Positions 45,471 to 58,101 of a stretch of DNA of 64,000 bases are shown here, piece by piece; position 1 is the first letter of the stretch; every line of letters begins with the position of its first letter. Under the pieces are notes generated by a model, which saw only the letters and a program-made list of their open reading frames with translations, was not told where the DNA came from and did no database searches. This DNA is from Mytilus californianus (Eukaryota; Mollusca; Bivalvia; Mytilida; Mytilidae). The DNA is taken from contig NW_026262593.1 of NCBI RefSeq assembly GCF_021869535.1, forward strand, positions 59,914,318 through 59,978,317. The letters are read 5' to 3'. A program made the translations under genes and the position numbers.

Positions 45471-47412
45471 TGAAGATTTCAAAAAGTTTAGTAAACTTAG
45501 AAATCATGTTCAACGATCATGCAAAACTGCAAAATCTGACTATTACAGCAGTGAAATTGAAGAAAATAGAAATAACCCAAAACAACTTTGGAAAAGTTTT
45601 AAAAATTTAGGATATCAAAAAGATCCTAAATCAAATCCTAATATAGTATTAAATATTGATGGGCAAAACTGTCACGATAACAAAAAAATATCAAATAATT
45701 TTAACATGTTTTTTACAACTATAGCTGCAAAACTGGTAGAAAAACTACCAACTGCAAAGGGTTTATATAGTGCCACTACAAATATTGTTAGATCCTTTTA
45801 TGTTCAGAGAAGGAAATCAGATATTTTTTTTAATCTAAAGCATGTAGCAGAGGAGTTTGTGTATAAAGAACTATGCAGTTTAAATATAAGTAAGAGCATG
45901 GGCCTAGATGGTATTCCAGCAAGGTTTCTTAAGGATGCAGCCCCAATTCTGAAAATACCAATTACTTTCTTGATAAATTTATCTATATCTGAGGGTACGG
46001 TACCTGACGATCTGAAAATGGCTAAGGTCAAGCCCCTATTTAAGAAAAATGACAGACTTAAGCCTGAAAATTACAGGCCTGTCAGTATTTTTAGTATTGT
46101 TTCTAAAATTCTAGAAAAAGCTGCCTATAAGCAACTTTAAAAATTTTTGATTTCAAATAATTTATTATTTGAGTTTCAATCAGGATTTAGAAGTTCATAT
46201 TCAACTGATTCTTGTCTCATTCACTTGATAGATCACATTAAAGCTCAAACAGCCAAAGGTCTTTTTACAGGCATGGTCCTATTAGACCTACAGAAGGCAT
46301 TTGACACAGTAGATCACAAGATATTATGTGACAAATTAGAAGTAATTGGGGTTAGATCTATACCTTGGTTTGAGTCATATTTAACAAACAGAAAACAGGT
46401 TGTAAGTGTAAATGGGGTGATTTCAGAAGTGTGTAATATTACATGTGGTGTCCCTCAAGGTAGCTTACTGGGTCCACTATTGTTTTTGATCTATGTCAAT
46501 GATGTTCAAACTAGCATCGACTCAGATTGTAAAGTTTTGATATATGCAGATGATACTGCAATTTTATTTTCCCATATAGACCCTGGGGTCATCTCGTATA
46601 AATTATCCAGAATGCTGGAATCATGCCATGATTGGTTAACTGACAATAAATTGTCCTTACATTTGGGAAAGACGGAGAGTATAATTTTTGGCCCTGGTCG
46701 AAAACTTCGGTCTTTAATACCGGGTGATTTTGCTATCTCATGTAATGGTATTAATATTGAATCCAAAACTTTTGTAAAATATTTGGGAATAATAATTGAT
46801 CAGTTTCTAACTGGTGATTTTATTGTCAACTCTATAGTGAAAAAAGTCAATCAAAGGCTTAAATTTTTATATAGAAACAAAGAGTGTCTAAATTTTCAAT
46901 CTAGGAAAACATTGTGCTCTTCCCTGATTCAATGTCATTTTGACTATGCATGTGCATGCTGGTATGAAGGTATATCAAAACAAATGAAGAATAAACTTCA
47001 AGTGGCACAAAATAAGATTGTGAGATTTATTCTGCAATTACATCCCAGAAAGAGTGTGACATATATTGAATTCAAGAAATTGGGCTTTTTAAATATTAGT
47101 AATAGAGTCAAACAACTAAGACTCAATCATGTTTTTAACATTTTTAACAATATATGCCCAAATTATTTACATACTAATTTTGTTAAAAATGAAACATCTT
47201 TCAATACAAGATCAAGTAGTAAAAACTTTTATATACCAGGAATTAAAGGGTGTGAATCAACCACTTTCTTTTATAATGGAATATAAGACTGGAATTCGTT
47301 ACCAGACACGATTAAAAGTTGCTCCAAAAAATATAATTTTAAAGTGCAGGTGAAAAAATTTTTGATGGATAAATTTAAATCCATCTTTAATAGTGAATTT
47401 GTTTTTTATTAA
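45471..47412 (+). pseudogene. LINE ORF, C-terminal half: reverse transcriptase
   Basis: It continues in a different frame from about 45,471 (DFKKFSKLRNHV). RT blocks in order: GLDGIPARFLKD, ENYRPVSI, LLDLQKAFDTVDH (catalytic Asp), GVPQGSLLGPLLFLIYVND, YADDTAI (46,543-46,563, catalytic Asp pair), KYLGIIID. Then a C-terminal domain. Stops at 46,138-46,140 and 47,284-47,286 break it; the frame otherwise runs to 47,410-47,412. It would have copied the element's own RNA. Not functional as it stands. Confidence 0.9.
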
Positions 47413-47818
47413 TTATACTGGGGCTTTGACCATTTATCTGTGATAAATTCTAAATGATTTGTGCTTGTATTTTCTATGTGTCAACCCTTGGTGTAAACTG
47501 GAAGTCTCGTTATAAAAGGACCCCACTGGAAATTAGTTTTACTAACTTTTGTGGGTCATCCTAAGATATTAGGCTACAGTGTAAAATCTAGTCAAGTTAA
47601 ATTTCACTCATTTTTAATCTAGTCTAATCATATTATCAAAATATCATGAAAATTTTCATAATTTTATTTTTTATTTCTTAATTTAAAATTTTTAGTAAAC
47701 ATGTATATCATTTTATTGTCTATAAACTATGTCTAGTGCTGTATCTATGTCTTTGTAGTGTTTTGTATCTGTCAAATTCATGCCTTTTTATCTTGAATAA
47801 ATATATATATATATATAC

Positions 47819-48862
47819 AGATTAATCAGATTAAAAGATCGATTAATTAGCATTAATCCTGACAGCATTTAATTCACTCTTAATTAGGTTTTCTTTACTG
47901 TATATTGTGTATGTGTTTTAAATACCCAGTCTTTGATAGAACCATGCAAAAGGCTTATAAGTGGGTCCACATGACATGTCAACCAAATGTAATGACTTTT
48001 TGCACATATGTTATGATAGTCCAGAGAAAAAAAATTCTAACTTTAAAATTTGATTTAAGGCTATTTTTAGATTTTGCAGTGCCATCTATTGGAAAAGGCT
48101 TAATTTCCCAAAATTTCCACAAAAAATGTCACAATTTTGTTACTCTGAATATGCTAGATATGATTATGTTTAGCTGATATTTGAGTTGATTTTTATAACA
48201 AGCATCATTAGTCCTTCGAAACTTGACAAAATGTTTTTGCTTGAGTATAGTTTTATTTTGGGGCTGACCGGTCTAAAAAGGGCATTTTGGACATTTTGTT
48301 GGTACTTCCTAAAAAGATCAACAAAAGATAGGAAATCTTGTAAAGTACAATGCATTTGTTAATGTTTTAAATATTTCTATAAAGGTTCACATGTGTGCTA
48401 CAAGTTTTATGATTTTTGAGGTGGGGTCTCTTACACCGTTACCATGGCAACGGAATAAAAATGAGTAATTTTCACATATTTTTCACAATAATCCGTGTAT
48501 TTAATCATGAAAACTTATTTATCTTTTGACACTGGCTTATGATATTTGGCATTAAGGTGTATGACAATAAGACAGTGTATCTCATAAAAATTAAAACCGT
48601 CAAATGACCTTGACCTCTGACCTCAAGGTCAAAATACTTGATTTTTTTACATTTTCTTATCTGGAGCACACCTTTTCCTCTCCCTTGACAAAGTCTTTTA
48701 ATACTTGACACACAAGCGCAGCACCTCAATATCATGTGTCTCGTACCATGGATGATGACCTTGATCTTTGACCTTCAAGGTAAAATAAAAAGTCAAGGTC
48801 AAATATTTAATTTCATATGTCACCTTAAAACCAAACATATTCTTTCTTGCCATGTCAGTATG
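47819..48862. other. Intergenic; cluster of AGGTCA-type half-sites
   Basis: AT-rich, without a supported gene. At 48,604-48,631 and 48,758-48,810 the sequence is dense in TGACCT/AGGTCA hexamers ('tgaccttgacctctgacctc', 'aaggtca'), also seen in element E, so this is probably a repeat remnant. Confidence 0.45.
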
Positions 48863-48955
48863 AAAATGAAGAGATGTGGAATGATTGCTTATGAGACAAC
48901 TATCCACGTCAGTTAAAATGAAGTGGTAGTAAGCAATTTATAGGCCACAGAACGT
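48863..48955 (+). repeat. Family A fragment
   Basis: 'atgaagagatgtggaatgat', 'gcttatgagacaactatcca' and 'agcaatttataggccacag' match the first 90 bp of A. Confidence 0.65.
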
Positions 48956-50690
48956 GCAAGACATTTTCAGTGCAGCTAAGGGTTTGTCCTTGTGGATCAT
49001 GCCCCGTCCCTCATAAAATAATGTTGTTATTTAGATTTATCTAAAATAGGGTTCAGAACTCCATCCTTAACCCATATTAAATCTTAATTGCCTTTCTAGT
49101 TCATCTTGAGGGACATGCCCTGCCCCCTACATACCATTGATGGTAAAATAGCTTGAAATATGTTCATATCCCTACCTCTAAATCATATATATTCTCAATC
49201 AGCAAGACAACACCTTTGAGTACACCAAATAAGTTTTTGCTGTGGTTAGTGCCCCTTATATATCTGTTCAGATACCCACCCCTAAACCATGTACTCTAAT
49301 TAATATATGATAATATCATGACTAGACCAATTAAGTGTAACATATATTTTGTTCCTCATGCCCTACCTCCTCGTTTCATAAATTAGTAAATATATATATG
49401 GAAAACACTACTTACTTCCACGCATTAACCATATATTCTTACTTGCAATGACAATCTTTTTTTTACCAGAATGACTTCTACATGGGAGACATTAGTTTTA
49501 ATTCACTAAAACGGTTCTACCTAGTTGTAATTAAATTCAAAGACAATTTGGTAGAATTCTGACTTTATGCAGAAAAATTTGAAATACTGTGAATTCAGAA
49601 AGTAACCATATAAGGCTAACTACATGGTGTGGGTTTTCCTGTTTGTTGCAGATCGTGTGGCGACCTCTGGGTGTACATTTTTGGCTAGTTAACTTCTGAG
49701 ATGAAATATTGTCTCCTTGACATATACCCCATATCTGTTCTTGTTGTCCCCCTCAGCATCACATTGCGGTAGGGAATGAATAAATGCTGTTCGTTCGTCT
49801 TTCCGGATTGTAAACTTTCTAGCATAATTAATCGTTATCTAATTTGGATAAAATTTATGCAGTAGCTTTCTACAGACAACCGGTCAAGTTTGAAAATGAG
49901 TCTTGTACAAAAATTTAGTAGACGGGTAACATTGAAAATCTGTTGTGTTATTCATATTGCAATAATTTTTAAATTTACAGAAATATATTTTGAAAATTTC
50001 GATCAGAAAGTTTCAACATACATTGTACATGTAAACGTCAGCTTGTTAGATTTCCCAAATAAACTAAGAAAACCATGAAGATTTCATAAATAAAGGCTGG
50101 GTTTTGAAAAGGTCCAAGAAAGTTGTAAAATTTCCCAAAAATTGTAAGAGACGTTATTATAATACCACATCTTTTTATTTTTATATTGTACGCTTTTTTG
50201 AGCAAGGAGAAAAACAATACTTGAAAAAGACCTCGTTATGAAGGCATTTGCGATCGCCCTATAAACAACTCCATATAAAATGTTTCAACCAAAAGAATGG
50301 TTATCATCAAATTAGATCAGAAGCTTATTTGGAAACTTTACTTTAAAGAAAACAAATGAATTGGTGGACAATTCTACTAAAGTGGAAACAATTGATTAAG
50401 CAGATGTAGGACATGATTCAGACTTCATTGAAGTACTACTGTCAAATATTGAATATATTGAACTCAAGATCAGTTGAGAACATTATAACGAGAAATTATT
50501 GCTTCTTCTTTTGTTTAATATATGTGTTCAGAAATATTTGTGAATGCATCATGACATGCATCTGTCGCATCACATTTTGGTAGTAAAATGATTTTCTTGA
50601 GTGTTTGGTCCTTGGATCCAGCATGAACTGTACATTCAAGTCTGGCAGTTGAATTCTTAAGTTTGACTACATATGGACAGTCTAAGAATC
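48956..50690. other. Intergenic; weak degenerate tandem units
   Basis: Phrases such as 'catgccctgccccctacat', 'catgccccgtccctcataaa' and 'catgccctacctcctcg' recur about every 110-120 bp between 49,000 and 49,400. Elsewhere AT-rich with no supported gene. Confidence 0.4.
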
Positions 50691-50697
50691 ATGTCTA

Positions 50698-51160
50698 TAT
50701 AAAGATAAGGAGATGTGGTAAAATATGAAACAATTCAATTGAAAAAACTTATGGCCTAATTTATAACAAAACAGTTTACTAAAAACAAATATGATAGACA
50801 TATATATATATATATGCATGAACCAACGACAACCACTGAACATCAGGTTACTGACTTGGGACAGGCACATAAAGAATGTGGCGGCATTAAACATGTTTGT
50901 GAGCACTTAACCCTCCACTAACCTGGGACAGTGGTGTAATAATACAACATAAGATCAAACTATAAAAATCAGTTGAAAAGGGCTTAACTCATCAGATGGA
51001 TGCAAATAGAAATACATCTAACAAAAACAAAAGAAGACGTGGACGGGTACTTATACATCCCAAAAACAAAACGACACTAAGTACAGATCTGAGAGTACTC
51101 GTAGTTACTGACAGCTAGTTCAAAGCCAATAACAACTGATGAAAAAAATCATGTATCTAA
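50698..51160 (+). repeat. Family A repeat with internal deletion
   Basis: It starts 'aaagataaggagatgtggta' and jumps directly to 'aaatatgaaacaattcaatt', missing about 130 bp present in the 23,284 copy. Then 'tatggcctaatttataacaa', 'aaccaacgacaaccactgaa', 'cttgggacaggcacataaag'. A (ta) run lies at 50,798-50,812. Confidence 0.7.
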
Positions 51161-51394
51161 GACTAAAATATCAATCAGTACACATCCAACATCCAATGGA
51201 TTTAGTGTAAAGACGTCATTAACAGTCAGAGAAAAACATGACCTTGTGAAATGCCAAACTATAAGTATCGACAGATTGTAGTAATGTGAAAGTACATATG
51301 TGTAATATTTAGTATGGTTTTAATTTACTGATAACAAAATCAATATTTACACCAATAAAAACAATATTCAAAGATTTAATCAAGGATCTGAGTT

Positions 51395-52205
51395 TAGAAA
51401 ATGCATTTTTTACAGAATTATTTCCCTTTGTACAATAGAATATCAATATTTATGGCTTCATTTATTGTAATTGTATTATCTTCATTGTTAGTTTAACTTA
51501 CATTGTTAAGTATAATAATGCTTTAAAAAAAAGTAAAATTTATATATATACATTTCCAAAATTATCTACAGATTGATATTTAAAATTCATTGATTCTGTA
51601 AGAGAAATTGTATTTTGGACATTATTCAAGGAGAATTCTAGAAAGTACTTAAACAAGAGTCAACCAATCGTATATGCTTAAATGCGTTTTTAACTCTGTC
51701 ACTTAAAATAACCAAATAGATAAAGGTTTATATTTTAATGGACAGACAGCTGGTAAGTTTAAAAGAATGTGATTTTAAGATTTTTATAAATGTATTTTTA
51801 CTGGATTATCTCCCTTTGTACCATAGAAATTCAATATTTATGGCATCATAAATTGTAATTGAACTATGGTCATCGTTACTTTGACTTATTTTGTTAAATG
51901 TTATAGTGCTTTTGAAAAAGAAACACTTACATTTCCAAAATTATCTACATAATACCTTTCTTAAATTCGTTGATTTATTGAGAGAAAATGTAAATTTAGG
52001 CATTTTTAGAGGAGAATTCTAGAATTTACAACAATGAGACCCCAGCAAGTTTACTAGCTAAAATGCATAATTAAGTATTCCAATTAATAAAACATAGGGA
52101 GTTATCTTTATATTTTTAATGGACCAAAGGCTAGATAATTTTAAAAATATGTACTTTTTATGATTTTCTGAAAATAGTTTTTTTACTGGATTATCTCCCT
52201 TGGAA
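51395..52205 (+). repeat. About 385-bp direct duplication, two copies plus a stub
   Basis: Blocks 'atttccctttgta' / 'atctccctttgta', 'tcaatatttatggc', 'catttccaaaattatctaca' and 'ggagaattctaga' occur at about 51,420 and 51,805 in the same order, with a third start at about 52,190. The copies have diverged. Confidence 0.65.
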
Positions 52206-52885
52206 TAATCCACAAACTGTTTCTTGTAAATTTAAGTACTGATGAGTTACTAAAGCTTCAACACTTGATTATTCAACAAATCATCGTTCTTCATCTTGTT
52301 GTTTTCTGCATTCATAAGTTTCAGGGTGTTGAAATTGGTCATTTTCATAGAAAAATACTGCCTCAAACATGGGGAAACTGGTTCCCTGTACATTACAGCA
52401 TCTCCTAACTGAAAGGCATGGGAACCAGCTGAAATATTTGTTTGATGGACTTCTTTCATAATGTTGTTTAAGCACACAAAGTTTCAATTAAATCTGATGA
52501 TCCCCCTTGTGGACTGTTTTGCATGGTTTTATGGTAGACTGGGTGTTAAAGGCAAACATGACACAACTTTTAATCTCCTTTAACATCAATGAACCGAAAA
52601 CAAAAGATTTCTGATTGATTTTATCACTTGATTTACGATACATGCAAAGTAGACTTGCTACATGTCTCTTCCAAATTTTCTTTCAATTTTACCCCTTTAA
52701 TAATTTTACGGCATTAACTAATAGATTTCAATTATACTGACACCTGCTTTTCTCCAAGGGCAATCAGTATACTGGCAGTTTTCAGTAAACATATAAATTA
52801 GTAATAAAGAAATAAAAGAAAGGAAATTGTAGCAAGTCTACATGTAAAGCTGTTCACTTTCAGAAGCATTGATGAAAATATTTAT
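52206..52885. other. Unassigned intergenic sequence
   Basis: It has a minus-strand frame of 75 codons (52,250-52,477; HAFQLGDAVMYREPVSP) that I could not assign to any family, and otherwise AT-rich sequence. Confidence 0.4.
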
Positions 52886-52889
52886 ATAG

Positions 52890-52986
52890 GCCACTTGGAT
52901 ATCGCGAATTCAAAACGGCGCGAAATTAGATTTTGTTAATAAATCGCGAAAATAAAGACGGCGCGAAAATTTCCCGGTTTACAGTA
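52890..52986. mobile_element. Truncated CpG-rich MITE, right end
   Basis: Contains 'atcgcgaattcaaaacggcg', 'aaatcgcgaaaataaagacg' and the end 'cgcgaaaatttcccggttta' plus 'cagta'. It is the inverted mate of the end at 43,815 but lacks its own left end. Confidence 0.65.
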
Positions 52987-53034
52987 ACATGAATAAAAGC
53001 AAACGTTTCTTAAATACCCTGTTGATAAATAATG

Positions 53035-53268
53035 AAGAAAGTGAAGTGCCAACATCCTCAAACAAAATTGACCAAAGCTGTTGTCAATATGGTTTCTAAG
53101 ATACTTTGTTTGTATTCAAATTTATGATCGATTATGTGGTGAAACAAAGACCAGATTATTTAAAGATTTGTCAGCAGTACATGAACAAGTTATCTCTTGC
53201 ATAAATCATTAAAGTCATATATTAATAATACATATTTCTGTAGCATATGTCTGTATGCAATATTTCCA
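53035..53268 (+). repeat. Fragment of the LRR-block intron
   Basis: 'tttgtttgtattcaaattta', 'tgatcgattatg', 'agcagtacatgaacaagtta' and 'cataaatcattaaagtcata' match 61,262-61,500, the intron sequence before an LRR exon. So the LRR-gene blocks begin upstream of the 265-bp satellite, which sits inside this intron. Confidence 0.7.
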
Positions 53269-56200
53269 CCAGTGTACATACATCAATTGATGCGAACAAA
53301 ATTTTGTAGTCATTATGGTCCAATATTGCTATCATTTGTTTTATACAATTCATCCTTACAAAAAAATATAACTGTTTTACTATGCAACTATAAGATTTAC
53401 ATAAAAAAGAGCAAATTAGGTCAGTTTTGGTTGATGCAGACAAGTAATTTGGTTATACGAGTCAGTCTGAGGTATGAAAATTACTGATATTTGTTTACGA
53501 TTCAGTATTTTGAATAAAAACAGGACATTTTGGCACTCTCAATTGATGCGAACAAAATTTTGTAGTCATTGTGGTCCAATATTGCTATCATTTGTTTTAT
53601 ACAATCTATCCTTACATAAAAATATAACTGATTTACTATGCAACTATAAGATTTACATAAAAAAGAGCAAATTAGGTCAGTTTTGGTTGATGCGGACAAA
53701 TAATTTTGTTTTTACAAGTCAGTCTGAGGTATAAAAACTACTGATATTTGTTCACGATTAGATATTTTGAATAAAAAGAGGACATGCTGGCACTATAAAT
53801 TGATGCGAACCAAATTTTTTAGTCATTGTGGTCCAATATTTCTGTAATTTGTATTATACAGTCCCTCCTGACCTAAAAATATAACTGAATTACTGTGCAG
53901 CTATATAGATTGACTTGATAAAGTGCAAATGTGGTCAGTTTTGGTTGATGCAGACAAACGATTTTGTTATACGAGTCAGTCTGAGGTATGAAAATTACTG
54001 ATATTTGTTTACAATTCAATATTTTGAATAAAAACAGGACATTTTGGCACTCTCAATTGATGCGATCAAAATTTTGTAGTCATTGTGGTCCAATATTGCT
54101 ATCATTTGTTTTATACAATCTATCCTTACATAAAATATAACTGATTTATTATACAACTATAAGATTTACATAAAAAAGAGCAAATTAGGTCAGTTTTGGT
54201 TGATGCGGACAAGTAATTTTGTTATACGAGTCAGTCTGAGGTATAAAAACTACTGATATTTGTTCATGATTAGATATTTTGAATAAAAAGAGGACATGCT
54301 GGCACTATAAATTGATGCAAACCAAATTTTTTAGTCATTGTGGTCCAATATTTCTGTAATTTGTATTATACAGTCCCTCCTGACCTAAAAATATAACTGA
54401 ATTACTGTGCAGCTATATAGATTGACTTGATAAAGTGCAAATGTGGTCAGTTTTGGTTGATGCAGACAAACGATTTTGTTATACGAGTCAGTCTGAGGTA
54501 TGAAAATTACTGATATTTGGTTACGATTAGATATTTTGAATAAAAAGAGGACATGCTGGCACTATAAATTGATGCGAACCAAATTTTTTAGTTATTGTTT
54601 TCCAATATTGCTGTCATTTGTATTATACAATCCATACTGATATAACAATATTATTGATTTAGTATGCGACTATAAGATTTACATAAAAAAGAGCAAATTA
54701 GGTCAGTTTTGGTTGATGCGGAAATATAATTTTGTTATACGAGTCAGTCTGAGGTATGAAAACTACTGATATTTGTTTACGATTTAATATTTTGAATAAA
54801 AACAGGCCCCCAAACAAAAAAAAGTGAGGAACAAATCATGGTAACAAATGATAACCAAATCGTATGATTTCTTTATGATTTGAAAGTGATAAAATTTCAC
54901 ATGCAAATGAGCTAACAAATCACAACAACAAATCACAAACAAATTGCTTCCAATTCATAAGCAAATCATAAACAAATTTTCAAGAAATTGTATTGAAATC
55001 ATTAACAAATCAGAGGATATATTGCTTTCCTACTTTAAGCAAATCACAAACAAATTTGTTTCAAATTGTAAAGAAATTATAAAGAAATTGTTAACAAATC
55101 TTTAACAAATCAGAATGAAATCATATTCCTACCTCAAGCAAATTGCAAACAAATTGTTTTCAAATTATGAAGAAATTATAAACAAATCGTTATCAAATCT
55201 TTAACAAATCAGAAGTAAATCATATTCCTACCTCAAGCAAATCACAAACAAATTGTTTTCAAATTATGAAGAAATTATAAACAAATCGTTATCAAATCTT
55301 TAACAAATCAGAAGTTAATCGTATTCCTACATTAAGCAAATCACAAGCAAATCGTCAATTAATTGACATCATCATCGATTCACAGATTAAATCATTTACA
55401 TCTGGATCAAAAATCTGTTCTGCCCCTGAGACCCCCAAACTTTGAAGTGCACTTGTCTTTATTTTACCCTAGTTACTCCTCTGATTGTTAAGGGATAATT
55501 ATTTCGGGTTGTCATGAGGAAGCAATTGTCCCCTCTGTGAAAAGTTTCTCTCACTTCTCCAGAATTTGAATCTAACGAGATTTGACAACATGGGCAACCA
55601 CGTTTACTAGAAGGATGTCGAATACCAGTAGGCGATGGGTCTTAGTCTTGGTCCAAATCTGCTACAGCTCTATACCTGACCAGTCAACATCATGAAATAT
55701 TTAAACATAAAACTTGCCAGTGCATATTGTCTGCTGACTCGGGAAGCTACTCTTTAATTGCTCGTCTCGTTCTGTTTACATGTCTTTTACACATTTTTTT
55801 AAAAAATTTATCCAGACAGTACACATAACGAGATATTGAAATGCACAGTTTCCGAATATAAAAGTTTAAGACCTTTGACATGTTTGAATAGTTGACTTAC
55901 AATTGAATTCCTGAAACAATAAGTTAATGACTAAGATACTTACCATTGTCATCATTGATAGTATATCTTACTCTTCATCTTGCAACCTTCTTTATTCAGT
56001 TAATGTAGAACAGTATTTGAAATTTGAATTTGACCTTAACCGGAAGTTAGAGATAAAGACAAACCCAGAAAATCTGAATGCAATAACATTGTTTTCATTG
56101 TACCAAATCATCAATGAATCACACCATGATAGCTAACAAAGTTAACAAATCATTTTCAAATCATTTCCTATGATATTCCAAGTAAACAAATCATAACGAA

Positions 56201-57485
56201 ATCACACAATTTTAGCGAATAAAGTTAACAAATCTTTTTGAAATCATTTCATACGATATTCTAAGTAAACAAATCATAAAGAAATCACACAAAAACAGAA
56301 ACAAATTGTTCACAAATCATACATTTGAAAGAAATCACAAAGAAATCAGTTTTGGGAATTTGGCGAAATCTGATTTGTTTATAATTTCTTTAATGAATCG
56401 CAAGCAAATGGTACTAACAAATTGCAGAATTACGATTTGAAAGAGATTTGAATACGATTTAAAAGCAATTTGTTCATTTATTTTTCTGTTTGGGGGACAT
56501 TTTGGCACTCTCAATTGATGCGAACCAAATTTTGTAATCATTGTGGTCCAATATTGCTATCATTTGTTTTATATAATCCATCCTTACATACAAATATAAC
56601 TGATTTACTATGCAACTATAAGATTTACATAAAAAAGAGCAAATTAGGTCAGTTTTGGTTGATGCGGACAAGTAATTTTGTTATACGAGTCAGTCTGAGG
56701 TATAAAAACTACTGATATTTGTTCACGATTAGATATTTTGAATAAAAAGAGGACATGCTGGCACTATAAATCGATGCAAACCAAATTTTTTAGTCACTGT
56801 GGTCCAATATTTCTGTAATTTGTATTATACAGTCCCTCCTGACCTAAAAATATAACTGAATTACTGTGCAGCTATATAGATTGACTTGATAATGTGCAAA
56901 TATGGTCAGTTTTGGTAGATGCAGATGCAGTCTGGGGTATAAAAACTACTGATATTTGTTTTCGATTAGATATTTTAAATAAAAAGAGGACATGCTGGCA
57001 CTATAAATTGATGCGAACCAATTTTTTTAGTTATTGTTTTCCAATATTGCTGTCATTTGTATTATACAATCCATACTGATATAAAAATATTACTGATTTA
57101 GTATTCAGTATTCAGTTTTGGTTGATGTGGAAAAATATTTTGTTATACGAGTCAGTCTGAGGTATGAAAACTACTGATATTTGTTTACGATTCAATATTT
57201 TGAATAAAAACAGGACATGCTGGCACTATAAATTGATGCGAACCAAATTTTTTAGTCATTGTTTTCCAATATTGCTGTCATTTGTATTATACAGTCCCTC
57301 CTGACCTAAAAATATAACCGAATTACTGTGCGGCTATATATATTTACTTGATGAAGTTCAGATATGGTCATTTTTGGTTAAAGAGGTCAATTAATTTTGT
57401 TAAACGAGTCGTCCCGAGTCGGACAGTCTGAGATGTGAAAAATGCTGGATTTTGGTGATGATTTAATTATTTGAATAAAAGAAGG
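53269..57485 (+). repeat. About 265-bp satellite array, about ten units, interrupted once
   Basis: Units carry 'aattgatgcgaacaaaattt', 'gtggtccaatattgctatca', 'ttaggtcagttttggttgat', 'acgagtcagtctgaggtat' and 'gatattttgaataaaaa'. Starts near 53,282, 53,541, 53,798, 54,055, 54,310 and 54,569; then, after the insert, 56,513, 56,770, 57,008 and 57,228. Two unit subtypes alternate for part of the array. It produces similar short frames in every unit, not genes. Confidence 0.92.
54807..56496. mobile_element. 1690-bp element with inverted CCCCCAAACA ends
   Basis: It starts 'cccccaaacaaaaaaaagtg' and ends with the inverted 'tttttctgtttggggg'. Removing exactly 54,807-56,496 restores an intact satellite junction ('ataaaaacagg' + 'acattttggc'). 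The interior, especially 54,830-55,350 and 56,130-56,470, is built from AACAAATC-like phrases. The middle (55,380-55,700) is more complex sequence with no recognised protein. Non-autonomous DNA transposon by inference. Confidence 0.8.
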
Positions 57486-57676
57486 ACATGCTTGAACTGT
57501 TTGTTTGTGCAGAAAAAAGAAATTTACTATGATCAATTTTCAATTAATTTAAGAGGTGTTATTACATTATTAATTAACAGTTAATGTCAATCGAAAATGA
57601 ACAGTTGGTCATTTAATTTTGATGTACTTTATCATTTGATATTTAAGGTCAGTGTCTCCAGGATACGATGACAATT

Positions 57677-57966
57677 TGCGTTAACGCGCGTTTACTACAA
57701 ACAGTAAACGTGCGTTTACTTTTGACGAAATTAGAAGACGCGCCTTTTTCACGTTAACGCGGAAGTAAACGCAAAGGTAAACGCCCGTTTACTTTTTACA
57801 AAATTAGAAGACGCCCCGATTTTGCGTTAACGCGAAGGTAAACGCGAAAGTAAACACCCGTTTACTTTTTATGTCAACTGACATTTCCGAGTTAACGCAC
57901 AGTTAATGCGGCGTTTACTTGAAGTGCACGCGAGTAAACGCCGCGTTAACTTTTTCCGCCTGTTTA
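57677..57966. repeat. CpG-rich block dense in GTAAACG and GTTAACG
   Basis: About twelve GTAAAC/GTTTAC and five GTTAAC sites in 290 bp, mostly followed or preceded by CG. Two imperfect units of about 83 bp share 'aaattagaagacg' and 'cccgtttactttt'. Base composition is unlike the AT-rich surroundings. Lies 140 bp upstream of the first LRR exon. Confidence 0.8.
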
Positions 57967-58101
57967 CATGTAATGCTTGGTCTGCACCCAACTGTATACT
58001 ACACTCTATTGTTGTCTTTCTTCTTCTTAGGTTATTATGTTTGCAATGATGAATATAAAACATTTTATGCAGAAATACGTTTTGAAAATATTATTTTACA
58101 G

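Larger units (their letters stand above)
44078..47818 (+). mobile_element. Degenerate non-LTR retrotransposon (PHD-EN-RT)
   Basis: One long frame, now broken, encodes a PHD finger, an APE-type endonuclease and a reverse transcriptase. After the frame ends (47,412) comes about 400 bp of 3' UTR and a tail 'ttgaataaatatatatatat' (to 47,818), as in LINEs ending in a short microsatellite. RT motifs suggest the Jockey/CR1/L2 side of non-LTR elements; the clade needs a phylogeny. The true 5' end was not found. It is inactive by its mutations. Confidence 0.9.

Noticed and set aside
52250..52487. Minus-strand frame with HAFQLGDAVMYREPVSP
   Set aside because: It resembles conserved protein slightly, but no family was recognised, there are no splice partners, and the frame is short.
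43815..52986. One MITE split into two halves by about 9 kb including the LINE
   Set aside because: Both pieces contain the same 'cgcgaaaataaa...cgcgaaaatttc' segment, so they overlap and must be two separate truncated copies.
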